Of a stretch of DNA of 64,000 nt, positions 42,724-54,105 are shown piece by piece. The notes below the pieces were generated by a model that worked only from the letters and a program-made list of their open reading frames with translations, ran no database searches and was not told the DNA's origin. The translations under genes and the position numbers were made by a program. The stretch lies in the NCBI GenBank assembly GCA_949987705.1, contig OX465281.1, positions 154,618,380 through 154,682,379 of the forward strand, in the 5' to 3' direction. The stretch's first letter is position 1. Each line of letters begins with the position of its first letter. The stretch is from Thereva unica (Eukaryota; Arthropoda; Insecta; Diptera; Therevidae).

Positions 42724-44180
42724 TCTCGATCACCGTAATATCAGCCTCGTCTTCTTCCGGTGTGAGAGTAATATCATCATCTCCCACCGAAAGAAGTTGG
42801 GCAAAGTCATCCAGTTCATCCTCCGTCCTTGACGGCGAAGGAACTGAGAAATAAGAATCCTCAGAGGATAAGAAGAACGTTTGAACCCAGCGTTGGTAGG
42901 TGAGTATCCTCAGGCACCTTAGGATCAGCTACTTCTGTTCCTGTAGCATCCGCAATACTAGGCACATTGGGTTCAGCTACTTGCTTACCTGTGTCACCCG
43001 CAGTGCCAGTTACGTTGAAATCAGCAACATCCGTACCTGTAACACCCGCAGTGCCCGATGGCTCACCATCTGGAGCCACAGGTGGAGCAGTTGAAACCGT
43101 TCCACTCTGGGGCAAAGAGTCTTTTTTGTACAGCCTCAGGGTAATTGAAGAAAACCCATAGCTTATGACGCCTTTAGATTTCGGCAAAGGTCCCAGCGAC
43201 TCCTCGCTAATTACTAATGTAACCGCTCGGCCGTCGCCTTTAGGGTCCTCCAGTTTCGTAATCCTCCACGAAGACGTCTGTAGCTGTGGGTTACTCAACC
43301 GAATAATATCCAGAATAGCCTGAGGCTCGGCTGGTTCTGCTGGGATCCAGGAACGCGCTCTTAGCCGATTCCGGATTTCCTCCCTCATAACAACCTTGAG
43401 TTTGGCGCCTGGCCATGCTTCTCCAATTCTGGATATGGCTATCCTATAGAGATCGACAGATCTCTGATCGGCACAAGCGATGAGCTTCACGCGGCCCTGA
43501 AACCATCCGCTATCGCGACAGTGAGGAGCAGTGCCGGGATGCTCCTGAAGGATTGGTAGGAAAATTGTCGCGAGCCTGACCTCAAGTTTCCTCCATTTAT
43601 CAGCCAGAAAGGTGCCATCTGGATCGTTTTCGTCGATGACGGCAATCACAATCTGACCTTCCAGCACTTGGCTGTAGGTGTTAGTAGTAGCAGAATGTAT
43701 GGAAGTGTTCCAGCTACGTTTAGCCTCAGGGTGATTAGGTTCCTCAAGGGACCTCTGTCCCTTTGGTGCTGGGTTGCCAATTTACGAAGTTTGCTCGCTG
43801 ACGACCCGCGTCGCCCACCTTAGCGAAGCTTGTTGCTTCTCGGTGATTTCACCCTTTGCAGTTGCCTTGAATCGAGCAAGGATTCTCTGGGCACTGCGTT
43901 GGTCTTGGTACTTCACCTTTGATGGTGGAGCGCCTTTAGACCCAGGCTTTTTAGTTTTTATAGCCTCCTTAGAGGCACTGGAAGACTGCACGAGTGCAGT
44001 TGAAGGGCCTGCTTCTGTCGAAGAAATTGTCGTAGAGGGAGTGGGGAGCTCCGGATTAGAGTCTAAAGCTCCTTTTTCCCTTTTACCCACCTCGTTGCCC
44101 TTGCAGGCAGTAGGTGTGCCCCCGAACTGGAGGCGGTTGTTTTTTTTTTGTAAGTTTGGGTTTTTCCATAAAAGTCCCAC
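42724..44180 (-). pseudogene. LOA-like ORF1 (DUF4780-type gag protein)
   Basis: ATG at 44180 (GLLWKNPNLQKKNNRLQF). One TAA at about 43782-43784 interrupts an otherwise continuous frame that resumes through NPAPKGQRSLEEPNHPEAK into the DUF4780-like domain (about 43667-43180: GWFQGRVKLIACADQRSVD, RARSWIPAEPAEPQ, NPQLQTSSWRITKLED). The C-terminal region has degenerate repeats of the form VTGT-DVAD-N, then an acidic tail after a frameshift near 42865. Role: RNA-binding partner of ORF2 (inferred). Confidence 0.75.
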
Positions 44181-44380
44181 GAGTAGTGCGGAAAGAGGGG
44201 TCCATCCTATATCGTTCTAGAATGTCGACTGAGTAAACGTGCTTCCGCTTTGCTCCCGGTTATTTTATTTTATCCGCTTATTTTTCAAAATCAGAATTCC
44301 ACCAAGTATATATCACTGCTTTTTAAATCCGGAGTGCAATTATGTTCTAAGCCTTTCTTTTTCCGTTTTTTCGCCGTAAA

Positions 44381-44820
44381 ATGTCGAAATCAATCCAAAC
44401 AAGGGCAAAACCAAGAAAATGCGCCGAAATTGTTAACGTTACTCCTGCTGGGGTCAACACCCCCGGTAGCAGCAGCAGGAATGTCGATAAGCCGGAGTTT
44501 CTGAGAAAAACCCGGCAGCATGGCACTCTCAGACTAAATAAATTGAACCTGGGATTCACATCTGACAGCGTTGTTCGTTTGAGCGGAAGCCTGTCGCCAA
44601 AGAACGAAGATATTTTTCGTTCGGCAAGAAAGCTGTAATTGAGAAACCTCGTCACCGCAGTGTTCTCTCGCCAAGGCCGGATTTTTGTTGAACTGGACAA
44701 AAATCAACGTCCTCAAATATTCAAGTCTGTCCTTGATCTCAATGAAGCTGTTTCTGCCAAACCTAGCTCGGGAGAAGCATCAAAGATTTTGGAGCAGCCA
44801 ACTCATCACCGGGAACTTTA
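44381..44820 (+). pseudogene. Possible ORF1 remnant of the plus-strand LINE
   Basis: Frame from ATG 44381 (MSKSIQTRAKPRKC) to a stop at 44636-44638, and then, in the same frame, RNLVTAVFSRQGRIFVELDK to 44821. I do not recognise a domain. Position directly upstream of the endonuclease suggests a shortened first ORF; it lacks zinc knuckles. Confidence 0.35.
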
Positions 44821-44821
44821 G

Positions 44822-45153
44822 CGTGCATCGGCAAACTTTTATTTTTATTTTATTTTTGTTTTTTTCTCTTTTGTTTTTATTTTTCTGATTTTTCAAAATT
44901 TCTTTAGAATTATTTATAATTATTGTAATGATTAGTGTCACGGTTTTGTTACTTTTTTATATTTTTCTTTTTTTTTCCATTCTTTTGTCTTTTCTTTTCG
45001 TTTTCATTTTTTATACTTTTTCAGTTTTCTTTTTTGTAATGATGGATTATTATTGCTTGGTCTTAGAACTTCATTTTTCAAACATCGCGCATCCTTTACA
45101 CTTTCTGCCACCTCGCACTGGCGACCTAGGTAGTTAAACCTTACCTTTTTGAC
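44822..45153. other. T-rich spacer between LINE ORFs
   Basis: Very T-rich plus strand (TTTTATTTTTATTTTATTTT and similar) without coding sequence, between the ORF1-like remnant and the endonuclease ORF. Confidence 0.5.
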
Positions 45154-47842
45154 ATGAACAAAATTAGAACTTTGCTCAACATATTTCAAAATAGGGCTCG
45201 TGGATTAAATTTTTGTCACATCAATGCGAGAAGCCTACGTAATAAAATTGATGAACTGCGCGAAATTTTTCTTGGGTCCAACATCCATGTCTTGTTAGTG
45301 TCCGAAGCTTCACTTCGCGATCATGCTCCTTCAATATCTGTATCAATCGATGGGTACAGTTTATTTAGAAACGATCGGAAGGATCGCCCTGGTGGCGGAG
45401 TCGCTGTTTATGTTAAAAAAGGTCTCCTCTGTTTTAAGGTAAAAAATCTACATATATCTTATGATCTGGAATTCCTTAGCGTTGAAATTGTGTGTGGTGT
45501 TAGAAAATGCCTTGCGACCGTGGTTTACTGTCCTCCTCGCACATTTTCGTTACCTGTAGCTGTGAACTGGAAATGTGGCTCTCCGAAGCAACTCACAATT
45601 ATGATAGCATCATTGTTGGAGGAGATTTCAACGTCAATATCTTATCATACAGCTCTCTGTGCAATAATTTCTTAACCTTTTTCAAAACTTTTGACCTGAA
45701 GCCAATCAACCAACTTGCAACGTATTGTAACACTTCTAATCCATCTTTGTTGGACATATTTTTCGTGTCGGATAGTGGGAATGTCTTATTTCACAATCAG
45801 ATCAGCCCCCCAAGTTATCTTGATCATGACATCCTATATCTTTCCCTCAAGTTCGCAATTGAAAGCAGTGGGAATAAAACTCTTTCCTACCGTGATTATA
45901 AGGCCATTAACACTCCTGATCTGTTACATGAATGTTCCGCACTTTTCTGGGACAATGTTTTCTGGTTTCATGACATTGACGACCAAGTAGCACACTTTAG
46001 CCTTCTGTGCAAGCACCTTCTCGAATCGTTTGCCCCAATCAAAGTTAAACGCATACTTCCCTCTACCTCACCTTGGCTCTCCCAGCAAATATCTGAGAGA
46101 GAATACTTGTTTAGAAGATATAAGAGAAATAAAACTGAAGGCAACCGTAGAGCTTACACAGCTGTCAGGAATGTAGTCACTTCGACTATACGCAAAGCTA
46201 AACTTAAGTTCTTTTCAGCTAAACTCAGTCCATCCCTACCCTCGAAGAAATTTTGGGCAAACGTAAAGAAACTTGGGATTCATGGTGATGACTGTGCAGC
46301 CCAGAGTAGCTTCACCGCAAACGAACTAAACAACTATTTTACCACGGTTGTCAACAATACCAGTGACAATTCCTGCTCGAGAATAATTGATGGCAATCTT
46401 AGGCACTTCAGTTTTCGCAATGTGGATTACTCTGAAGTTCACAAAAGCTTTTCACTCCATAAAGTCGGATTCTGTTGGACTTGATGATCTTCCGCCAACC
46501 TTTCTTAAGTGCATTTTTCCTGTAATCTTCCCCTATCTTACACACACATTTTTAATAACTGCCTCACGAAATCATATTTTCTACTTCAATTGAAAAAAGC
46601 GAAAGTAATTGCCTTACCCAAATGCAAATCCCCGAAAAACCCTTCTGATTATCGCCCCATCAGTACCCTATGCTTCTTAGGCAAAGTACTTGAGAAATTA
46701 ATGTCATGGCAAATCGAAGCCCACTGTGAAATGTGGTCTTTGCTGTCCAGTACACAGTCCGGCTTCCAGAAAAGTAGTAGCTTCGAAACTGCGCTGCTGA
46801 AGGTAACTACTGACCTTCGCATGGCTCTTGATGGTGATAACATTGCATTTCTGGTTCTTCTCGACTTCAGCAAGGCATTTGATAGTGTCAATCATAAGCA
46901 TCTCGAAACTAAATTATCAAACTATATGGGTTTCTCCCCCTCAGCGATCTCCTTAATTCGGAATTACTTAAGTAATCGTTCCCAAATGGTATGGTTACAA
47001 GATTCTATCTCTGATCCATCACCAATTACATGTGGGGTGCAGCAGGGCTCCATTCTAGGGCCATTACTTTTCAGCATCTACATTAATGATATCTGTAATA
47101 CTGTCAAGGAGTGCAAACTCCACATGTATGCGGATGATGTTCAGCTTTATTCATATAGTCCTCTTGGGTTAGTGGAAAACTGTGTCTACAGCATCAATGC
47201 TGACCTCGAACGAATACATCAATGGTCATTATCAAATCAGTTACATCTAAATGCCCCCAAGTCTACATGCATCGCAATGTACAGGAGTGAGTTAGACACC
47301 TCGTATTTACCGCCTATTACTCTTATGCATAAAACCTTACCCTACCAGCCACGAGTCAAGAACCTAGGTGTTTACCTGAATACACAACTAACCTGCTGTG
47401 ATCAAACCGATCATACTTTATCCAAAATATACGGTAATTTGCGCCGCCTCTGGCTGTTCACGTCCATTCTGCCTGCAAGTGTGCGGTCTTTTTACGCTAG
47501 CTCAGTCTTTCCGTCCCCAGATGCATCATGCCGGGCTAAACTTAACGTTGCCTTTAATGATTGTACCAGGTTTATGTATAACCTCCGCAGATTTGACCAT
47601 ATAAGCCCTTACGGCTCTTCTATCCTGGGTTGCACGTCCGTCCTACCTCTTCGAGTATCTTCATCGCGGTGGTACAACTAGGAAAATACTTTTTATCCCG
47701 CTCAGAGTCCATCACCTTGTTGGGCAAAGGTCCTTTTTTGTTCACTGTCTTCGCATGTGGAACAATTTGCCACACGCCATTCAGAGTGCGAAGTCTATGA
47801 ACGTGTTCAGGAAGCTTGTATCTAATTACCTTACAAGTCAAT
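45154..47842 (+). pseudogene. Endonuclease-RT of the plus-strand CR1/Jockey-like LINE
   Basis: Endonuclease: FCHINARSLRNKIDELREI, LLVSEASLRDH, GGGVAVYVKKG; after a frameshift near 45540, IIVGGDFNVNILSY and YLDHDILYLSL. A second frameshift lies near 46465-46500 (SDSVGLDDLPPTFLK moves frame). RT from about 46509: SDYRPISTLCFLGKVLEKL, STQSGFQKSSSFETAL, FLVLLDFSKAFDSVNH, CGVQQGSILGPLLFSIYI, HMYADDVQLYSYSP. A third shift near 47645 leads to VHHLVGQRSFFVHCLRMWNN and the stop at about 47842. All RT catalytic motifs are visible. Confidence 0.8.
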
Positions 47843-47849
47843 AATCTTC

Positions 47850-48457
47850 CATCAAATTAGTTTTGAAGTTATACTTCTTTAGGCGCGTTTTGAAAAATAT
47901 TATGAGAGTGAATTTTGACGAATTCGCAACGCAACGCAACTTGAGGATATGGGCGAAGGGGTGGAGGCAATGGAGGGCAAGCATTTCAACTTCCATTCTT
48001 CATGCGCACTGGGATTATCATTATTATGCACGGTATACAGAAGCGACGGCAGCTTCGAATATCGTAAAAAAATGGGCGCCTGGTGACGTCAGCCGTAATG
48101 CTGAAACAACAACAACAGCTTCGATTTTATATAGGAAGTGTCCCCCACGTGATATCAGCACTAAAATACCGTATACGGTATACAGTCTTTTACATTACGT
48201 TGTTTCTGAATACCGTGATTACTATGGGCATATGAAAACTCGCAGCCGATGTAGGTTCACGATGTCGATGGGTGAGCGGGTTTTTATGCTGAGGCTATGG
48301 AGGGAAATAAATTTCATGTTCGAGCCATCAGCTAAGCGTGCGTATGTTTGGTTTTTCGTGGACAAAAGAAGATTCGTAGTGTTTGCTGTTTGTGGGTGAG
48401 GGGTTTTACTGAATCGAAGGCAATTTCTCTAACTCGTAGTGTAATATCATAGACTCG
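47850..48457. repeat. Repeat copy a (second copy at 49373-49560)
   Basis: The blocks GGCGAAGGGGT-GAGG...GGAAGCAT, ATATGAAAA-TCG-AGCC, GTTCACGATGT and GAGGCTATGGAGGGAAATAAAT found at 47945-48335 recur at about 49378-49545. A 178-codon frame at 47863-48399 crosses this repeat, but its composition and the broken second copy argue against a gene. Confidence 0.55.
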
Positions 48458-49082
48458 CCAAGTTTTTAACTCGTAAAAAGTGGCAAAATATTGTATTTTA
48501 ACATTTTTACTACACGTGTATTACCGGTGATAAGTTGGTTAGTGATCCGAGTGAATAAATTGAATGAAATTGATAAGGTGACCAGTTTTGTTTACATTCA
48601 TGGTGGTTTTTTCGGGTTAATTTAGGGAAAAAATGTTAATGTAGGGAAATTTATGTGGTAATGAAATTAAAAGTGAATTTAAAATGGTTAAAAATTATTA
48701 CGGAATAGTTATTAAAACATAAGTGCAAGTACCACCACACAACATGAATAACAAAAATTTTGAACTTTTTCCTACACAGTTTTCTGCTTTAATATTTTTA
48801 AAAATTATTCTTCAACAAGCTTTAATCACTTTAAATTCACTTTTAACTCAATACATAATCACACAAATTCAACATTTTTGCCCTAAAATAACTCGACAAA
48901 ACCACAGCGAATGTAAACAAAATCGGTCACCTTCACAATTAAACCATTAAAACATATTGGTTCACTAAATTTTTTGAAATTGTTTTAATTCAATCACTGA
49001 AACACTAATCACTGGTAATCCAGGTGCAGAAAAAAGTGATAAAATACAACTTTTTATTGGAAAAATGAACTAAAAAACTTGG
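48458..49082. mobile_element. Diverged fold-back element, CCAAGTTTTT ends
   Basis: The left arm (48458-48726) and the reverse complement of the right arm (48727-49082) align over most of their length: CCAAGTTTTT; GTATTTTA; GTATTACCGGTGAT vs GGATTACCAGTGAT; GGTGACCAGTTTTGTTTACA vs GGTGACCGATTTTGTTTACA; AAAAGTGAATTTAAA. This is one large imperfect hairpin with almost no loop. No transposase. It sits between the two copies of the repeat at 47945 and 49378. Confidence 0.7.
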
Positions 49083-49180
49083 CTCCACTATGTTATTACA
49101 CGAGAAATGTCCTCCATTCAAGCAAATGTAGGATCGGCACCGGCTGCTTCCAGGGCTGTAGCTACGATGGGTTTGCTGGA

Positions 49181-49369
49181 GGCCCTATCAGAACCTCAAA
49201 TATGCAGCGTACTGCAAATTTAAGACATGATATGAACATGCAGCACGCTGCTTTGCTTGTCATTTTACCAGCCTGAGCCAGTTGAAATACTTTTTATTGC
49301 AGCGTGCTGCATTTTTATCTCATGCCCTAATTTACTGCACGCTGCCAATTTTGATGTTCTGATACGGCC
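49181..49369. mobile_element. 189 bp MITE, near-palindromic, GGCCSTATCAGAAC ends
   Basis: The left arm GGCCCTATCAGAACCTCAAA with ATGCAGCGTACTGCAAATTT and the complement of the right arm GGCCGTATCAGAACATCAAA with GGCAGCGTGCAGTAAATTAG match over about 75 bp. ATGCAGCACGCTGC occurs in both arms. No clear TSD. Non-coding. Confidence 0.65.
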
Positions 49370-49372
49370 TGC

Positions 49373-49560
49373 GGACGATATAGGCGAAGGGGTAGAGGAG
49401 GGAAGCATTGCAGCTCCAATCCTTTAGCTATTAAGTTTATTATTATATGGGTATATGAAAATTCGTAGCCAAAGTCCGTTCACGATGTTCATGGGTGAGG
49501 AGGTTTTTACCCAGAGGCTATGGAGGGAAATAAATTACATATCCTAGTTTTCAGCTAAAG
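49373..49560. repeat. Repeat copy b (partner of 47945-48335)
   Basis: A shortened copy of the repeat at 47945-48335, with its middle missing. The shared run GAGGCTATGGAGGGAAATAA is at 49513-49532 here and at 48291-48310 in copy a. Confidence 0.65.
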
Positions 49561-51229
49561 CCGACTCTAAACGATGCTATGAGCACTTTCCAACGTTGGA
49601 CGTTTGATGGTAGAACGCATCGTGTGGCCGCTACTCGAACTACGAATGTCCAATGTCAAGCGTCCAACGATGGTGTTTGGACAGGTTCGGAGTGTTGTCA
49701 CTCAAACTTTGGAAGCGTTGATGCCGTATTTGCCGACACATTAATGTCCTTAGTATGAAACTCTTCGTATCATATTTCAATTACCCTAACCCACTCAATT
49801 TAATTGAGTAACAACTAAAAGAAGAAGCTGGGGAAGTGAACAGAATTTGGAAGTGACGTACCCAAGGTCGATGAACCCACAGGTGAGTTACGAGAGCATA
49901 CCGGCAAAATGAGTCTACGCAACGCCTGGAATTCCTCACTGTGACAGAGAACACAGACGATGTCCTTTTGGATTGCCGGAGATTAGCCGAGCAAACTGCT
50001 GCACTGTAACCTACAGCTAAAGGCACGGCTAAGAGCAACGAACGTCTTAGACTATAATGGTACGATCGTTTGATCTACTGACTAAAGTGGAGGAGAAGCT
50101 AAATTCCTCAATCAGAAGCTAAGGCGGAAATGAACAAAAAAGAAGTGAGTTGGGCTTAGAAGTACCAGTAGTATTATCAGGTAAATAAATGCTGATCCAG
50201 CTTTGCGACGCATATTAAACTTAACATTCATTACGTTTTGGTAGAAAATTAGTCAGTCTTAAGAGAATTTCATGAGGCATCTTAAGCCCATCTTAAGATA
50301 ATTGTAATTAGGCGTAATGACCCAACTAGTTGGTGATTTTAGTTAGGATTAGAATACGGTATAACCGACAGCCTTGAGCGTGTCGGCATCATAATGCTTG
50401 CACCTTCCAACGCACGAAAATAGAAAGAATCCAATAAAATATTTGTGTAGAAATTAAAAATTAGTCTTAAAATCACGCCAAAGAAGAATAACTTCTAATG
50501 TGTGTACATAAGTACACACACCCATTATTTTTTTCTTTAACATTTCTTCCTTTCTTTTTTTTCTTTTCTCTCTCTCTCTTTATCTTATGTAACGTATCTT
50601 AATATTAAGTCAATTTTTAGTTTAATTTTTTTTTAATTTGATTTATATAAACTTTTCTCCATTTTTTTGATGTACATACGTGTTATAGCGTGTTAAGATT
50701 ATAATTATCTTTATGTACTAATGAATTTTAATAAATAATAATAAATAATCCTGCCAAAGCTGCTTACCAGGATAAGGCATTTGTACTCTCCGACCTTGCT
50801 CGGGCATCGGAGGGAACCGTTCGCGACCAGCACTCTTTATGGTGCATCCACACTACGCGGACTTAGGTCATACGCGCTTTTGCCTCTTTTTTTCATATAG
50901 AGTTTAATGACTTTTTTGCGATATTTTTAATGGCAAAGGCAGTACAGCCAAACTGCGCGGACCAAAGGCTGTGCTTAAAAAGGTACATTGTACGTCTACA
51001 CAATACGGGCTTTGCAAAAGCGCGTATAGCGCGGTTTTGGGCTAGGACAGCAAAGTGGACGGACGTGTGCTGTTCCGGTCCCAGTAAAACGCGCCGATAA
51101 CGAAAAAAAAAAACAAAAAATGTGAAAAAAGTGCGGATATAACTAACAGAAAACGTGCACAAAAAACACTTAAAAAAAACAACAATAGTGAAAATAAAAA
51201 CACGAGCGCAGTCTAACGCGAAGGCATCA
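49561..51229. other. Non-coding region with short palindromes, no gene supported
   Basis: AT-rich at 50150-50750. Contains TCCAACGTTGGACGTT (near 49590), a TGTGTGTAC-ATAA-GTACACACA hairpin at about 50500-50521 and a CT-rich stretch at 50540-50585. Between about 50830 and 51060, phrases such as CACACTACGCGGACTTAGG and CTACACAATACGGGCTTTGC recur in related form, which may be a decayed MITE. The A-rich part from 51100 probably leads into the LINE-A 5' region. Confidence 0.35.
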
Positions 51230-51423
51230 ATCACCCTTCACTAGACACGACCGGACCGACGAACGGCGCAAGTAAGTACCCTTGCTCCCTACCCTCTCTC
51301 GCATCTCGGTCCTGCAGGTGCCGCGGCTAAAATCTGTCGGTCGATGAAATTTGCCCCGTCTCAAAAGGCATAACACTTCGACGAGGACAAATTTTATTGA
51401 CTCTGATAGTTGCGGCAAATGTA

Positions 51424-51932
51424 ATGCCGGGAAATATTCCCGAGAACGTGGCGATTGAACCCGCGCAACCGAAGTCCCGTTACAAGTCAAGTTTTGGTAT
51501 TGACTTTTGTAACATTCGTGGACTTCAAGCGAATTTCTCTTTTGTTGAGTGCCACTTATCTAATTACAAACCCCCAATCTTCGCACTTAGTGAAACCCAA
51601 ATATCACCTGATAATGACTTAGGTTATTACCAGGTGTCGGGGTACACTTTAGTGCACAATCTCTCCCCCCATAGGGGTATTGCCATTTATGTTAGGGACG
51701 ACGTGGCTTATTATAAAATACATTCAAGCACAACTTCAGATTTTAATTATCTTTGGATTAAAATCATTTTCCAAAGCCACGTCATATTCTTCCGCTTCCT
51801 ATACAGAAGCCCTAACATAAGTAACGAAGCCTCCACCTTATCTTTTGATACTATTTCCGAACAAATCTCGGGATTTTTGTCGTCCAATCCTGAGTGTGAA
51901 ATCATCGTTGCGGGTGATTTCAATGTTCACAA
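51424..51932 (+). pseudogene. LINE-A copy 2 endonuclease N-terminal half
   Basis: From ATG 51424 (MPGNIPENVAIEPAQPK): IDFCNIRGLQANFSFVE, FALSETQISPDNDLGYYQ, HRGIAIYVRDDVAYYK, FRFLYRSPNISNEAS and IIVAGDFNVHN, where BEL-2 interrupts. This APE-type endonuclease would nick the target DNA. No lesion apart from the insertion is seen in this half. Confidence 0.85.
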
Positions 51933-53985
51933 TGTTTAATCACGGACCTTCAATTGCTCAAACAGAACAATTAATCGTTCGTAATTAATACCCACCGTGT
52001 TAATGCTGAAATAAAAATATTCCACTTTGGATGGGTAGTAAAAATGATAAAACGTGCCAGTTAGTGTATCAAGCTTGTCTTTATTTCATTAAAAATATGT
52101 GTTAAAACGACAATAAAACGTATAATAATTTTAAGAAAATATAAATGTATTGGGAAAAAAAACTGCTCCAACGTGGTCTCACGCGCTTGTAGTGGATTAG
52201 AAATTATGCAGACGTCGTCAGCCAGCAACCAGAAAACGTATACAAAAATCCGTATGACCTCTTGGGCATGAATTTCCTTAACGTTTCTGGTATACCGAAC
52301 TCGATGCACGTACTGTACCTTAAAGTTGCAGATGATATAGAAACAGGTATAACCGTGACGGAATCTCCTGTTTCACTACTATCTGTTTGTTGGAAATTAT
52401 TAATTAAAAATTTTAGATATCTGTTGCAGATGTTAAAAAACACTCATGGCCCAATTGGCATTTAGTGCTTTCTTACTATCTGTATTGTTTTCTAGAGCAC
52501 CTGAGATCACGTTGGCACTAAATGCATACCATGATCGCGTGTCTGAAGCTGGAACAAGAGAGAGGCTGAGCCTTGTAAAGGCGCTGTTTATATAACTCTT
52601 TTGGCGGAAGTACTACACCGTCATTTTGTATAATTTCATAATCTTCATGTAATTTTTATATATATGCCTTCTACTGGCATAATTCACTTTTTAAAAAATT
52701 ATTCTTTATTTTTCATTCATTTTTTATCAATAAATTCTCCATTATTTACATTTTTTTATATTTTGTTATTTTGTTTTTAGTATCAAAATTATTTTTAGTA
52801 CAAAATGGCTATGGGAAATCGCATCGTCCATTTTTTCGAAAATATCGCTTTCTCTTTCATTTCCTCCTTCTTTTTACCTCTCGCTCTCTCTTATTATTCA
52901 TATGGGAAAATTTATTTATTTTCATAACTTTTAATTCGGTTAAAATCTCGCCATTCTAGTACCACCATTACAATCTACGTCAAATTCTACATCGATTTGA
53001 TATGTAATATCATGTCTGTCGGTGAAGTTTGACGTTTACGCGAAATGGACACTTTCGCGAAATCGCGGTCATTAATTTCGCGGCATTCACCTGAATTGCG
53101 TAAATTCAGGGACGCGTTTTGTGTTTTTGTGAATAACCAGTGGTTGTGTTAGGTGGTGGTGCAAAAACTTTGTGTAAGTTCGTGTTATCTTTGTTATATT
53201 TTATAAACACGAAAAAATCGGGTTATGTTTGTTTATGTTCTTATAACATAAGTTTTGCCTATGTTTTGCCTCGTTATGTGCAACATAAGGTGGACTATGT
53301 GTTCTTTGTTCGTTTTTGTATCAATATGTTGCATGTGATGTGGTTTATTTATGTTATTTGTCCTCTTTTTTACGTATTTTAAGAATTGACATTTGTTGTT
53401 GTTGTTTTATGTGTAATTTTTATGTTCTACTTTGGGGCTCATCGCCCTTGAGTTTTTATGTTTATATGGGCAAAGGATAACTCATATTAATATAAATTCA
53501 TACAGTTCCCTGTTAATATTATTTATTCAATTTCAGGTACAGGTATTTAATAATGATTTGTAATTTCTTTTAGGTTTTAAAGTTCAGGTGAGTATTTATG
53601 TATCTTGCTCATGTTTTTTTCATAATTATTAATGGTTTTTTTTATTGCAGATTCCTCATCAATTTAGCTTATTTCTAATAGTATATTTTAGTTCATAATG
53701 TTAATTTATTTAAGTTCTTCGTTTGTATTTATGTATATTTGTTTTATATTTAAGTAATTATAGTTCTTAATTTAAGTTATTTGTTTATATTTAAGTATTT
53801 GTAGTTCTTAATTCAGTTATTTATTTATATTTATTTAGAATGTATGTTTTTAATTGTCTTGTCTTTATGTAGTATTTAGTTTTTTATCTTTAAATACATT
53901 AATTTATTTTTCAGTATTTAGTTGTCTATTTTTTTTTTATTCTAGTTATTTTTCTTATTTGTTTTTTGATTATCTGTGCTGAACA
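51933..53985 (-). repeat. BEL-2 3' LTR (left copy)
   Basis: 2053 bp, TG...CA. Unusually long for the superfamily. Small frames inside it (for example 52262-52465 and 53140-53382) recur in the other LTR simply because the LTRs are copies, and are not supported as genes. Confidence 0.95.
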
Positions 53986-54001
53986 TACTCCGCCCCGTTG
54001 A
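53986..54001 (-). promoter_or_regulatory. BEL-2 polypurine tract
   Basis: On the minus strand AACGGGGCGGAGTA immediately precedes the LTR start TGTTCAGC. Purine-rich, in the right place for plus-strand priming. Confidence 0.65.
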
Positions 54002-54105
54002 ACGGTCACGTTCAAAATTGTTCATCTTGCTGATGCCACGTTTATGGTGGTGATGGAACAACACATTAAACAAAACAACACACACGATGACGCTCCTTCC
54101 TGGAG
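54002..54105. other. BEL-2 short 3' untranslated spacer
   Basis: About 100 bp between the gag-pol stop and the polypurine tract. No coding sequence. Confidence 0.5.

Larger units (their letters stand above)
40840..44220 (-). mobile_element. LOA/R1-like non-LTR retrotransposon (3'-truncated, dead)
   Basis: On the minus strand: ORF1 (42724-44180) with a DUF4780-like domain, then ORF2 endonuclease (41860-42723) and RT (about 41000-41936). Similarity stops just after RT motif C, at about 41000; the last 160 bp next to the Harbinger element are unrelated. The endonuclease and RT style (QINLHHSKAAS, RGTPQGGVLSPLLWNM) places it in the R1/LOA group. Confidence 0.8.
44250..47850 (+). mobile_element. 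CR1/Jockey-like non-LTR retrotransposon (dead, plus strand)
   Basis: A possible ORF1 remnant (44381-44820), a T-rich spacer (44830-45130), then endonuclease-RT (45154-47842) through the end of the coding region. At least three frameshifts. The RT motif style (LLDFSKAFDSVNH, GVQQGSILGPLLFSIYIND, MYADDVQLYSY) is of the CR1/Jockey group. Start and end are approximate. Confidence 0.75.

Noticed and set aside
47863..48399. 178-codon plus-strand ORF
   Set aside because: It crosses a dispersed repeat whose second copy (49378-49545) does not keep the frame, and no domain is recognisable.
49781..50038. Possible zinc-knuckle end of a LINE RT on the plus strand (DCRRLAEQTA-like)
   Set aside because: Only a few residues resemble such ends and stops are frequent, so it is not supportable.
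53140..53382. 80-codon ORF in the BEL-2 LTR (repeated at 60812-61054)
   Set aside because: Present twice only because the LTRs are copies; no start context or domain supports it.
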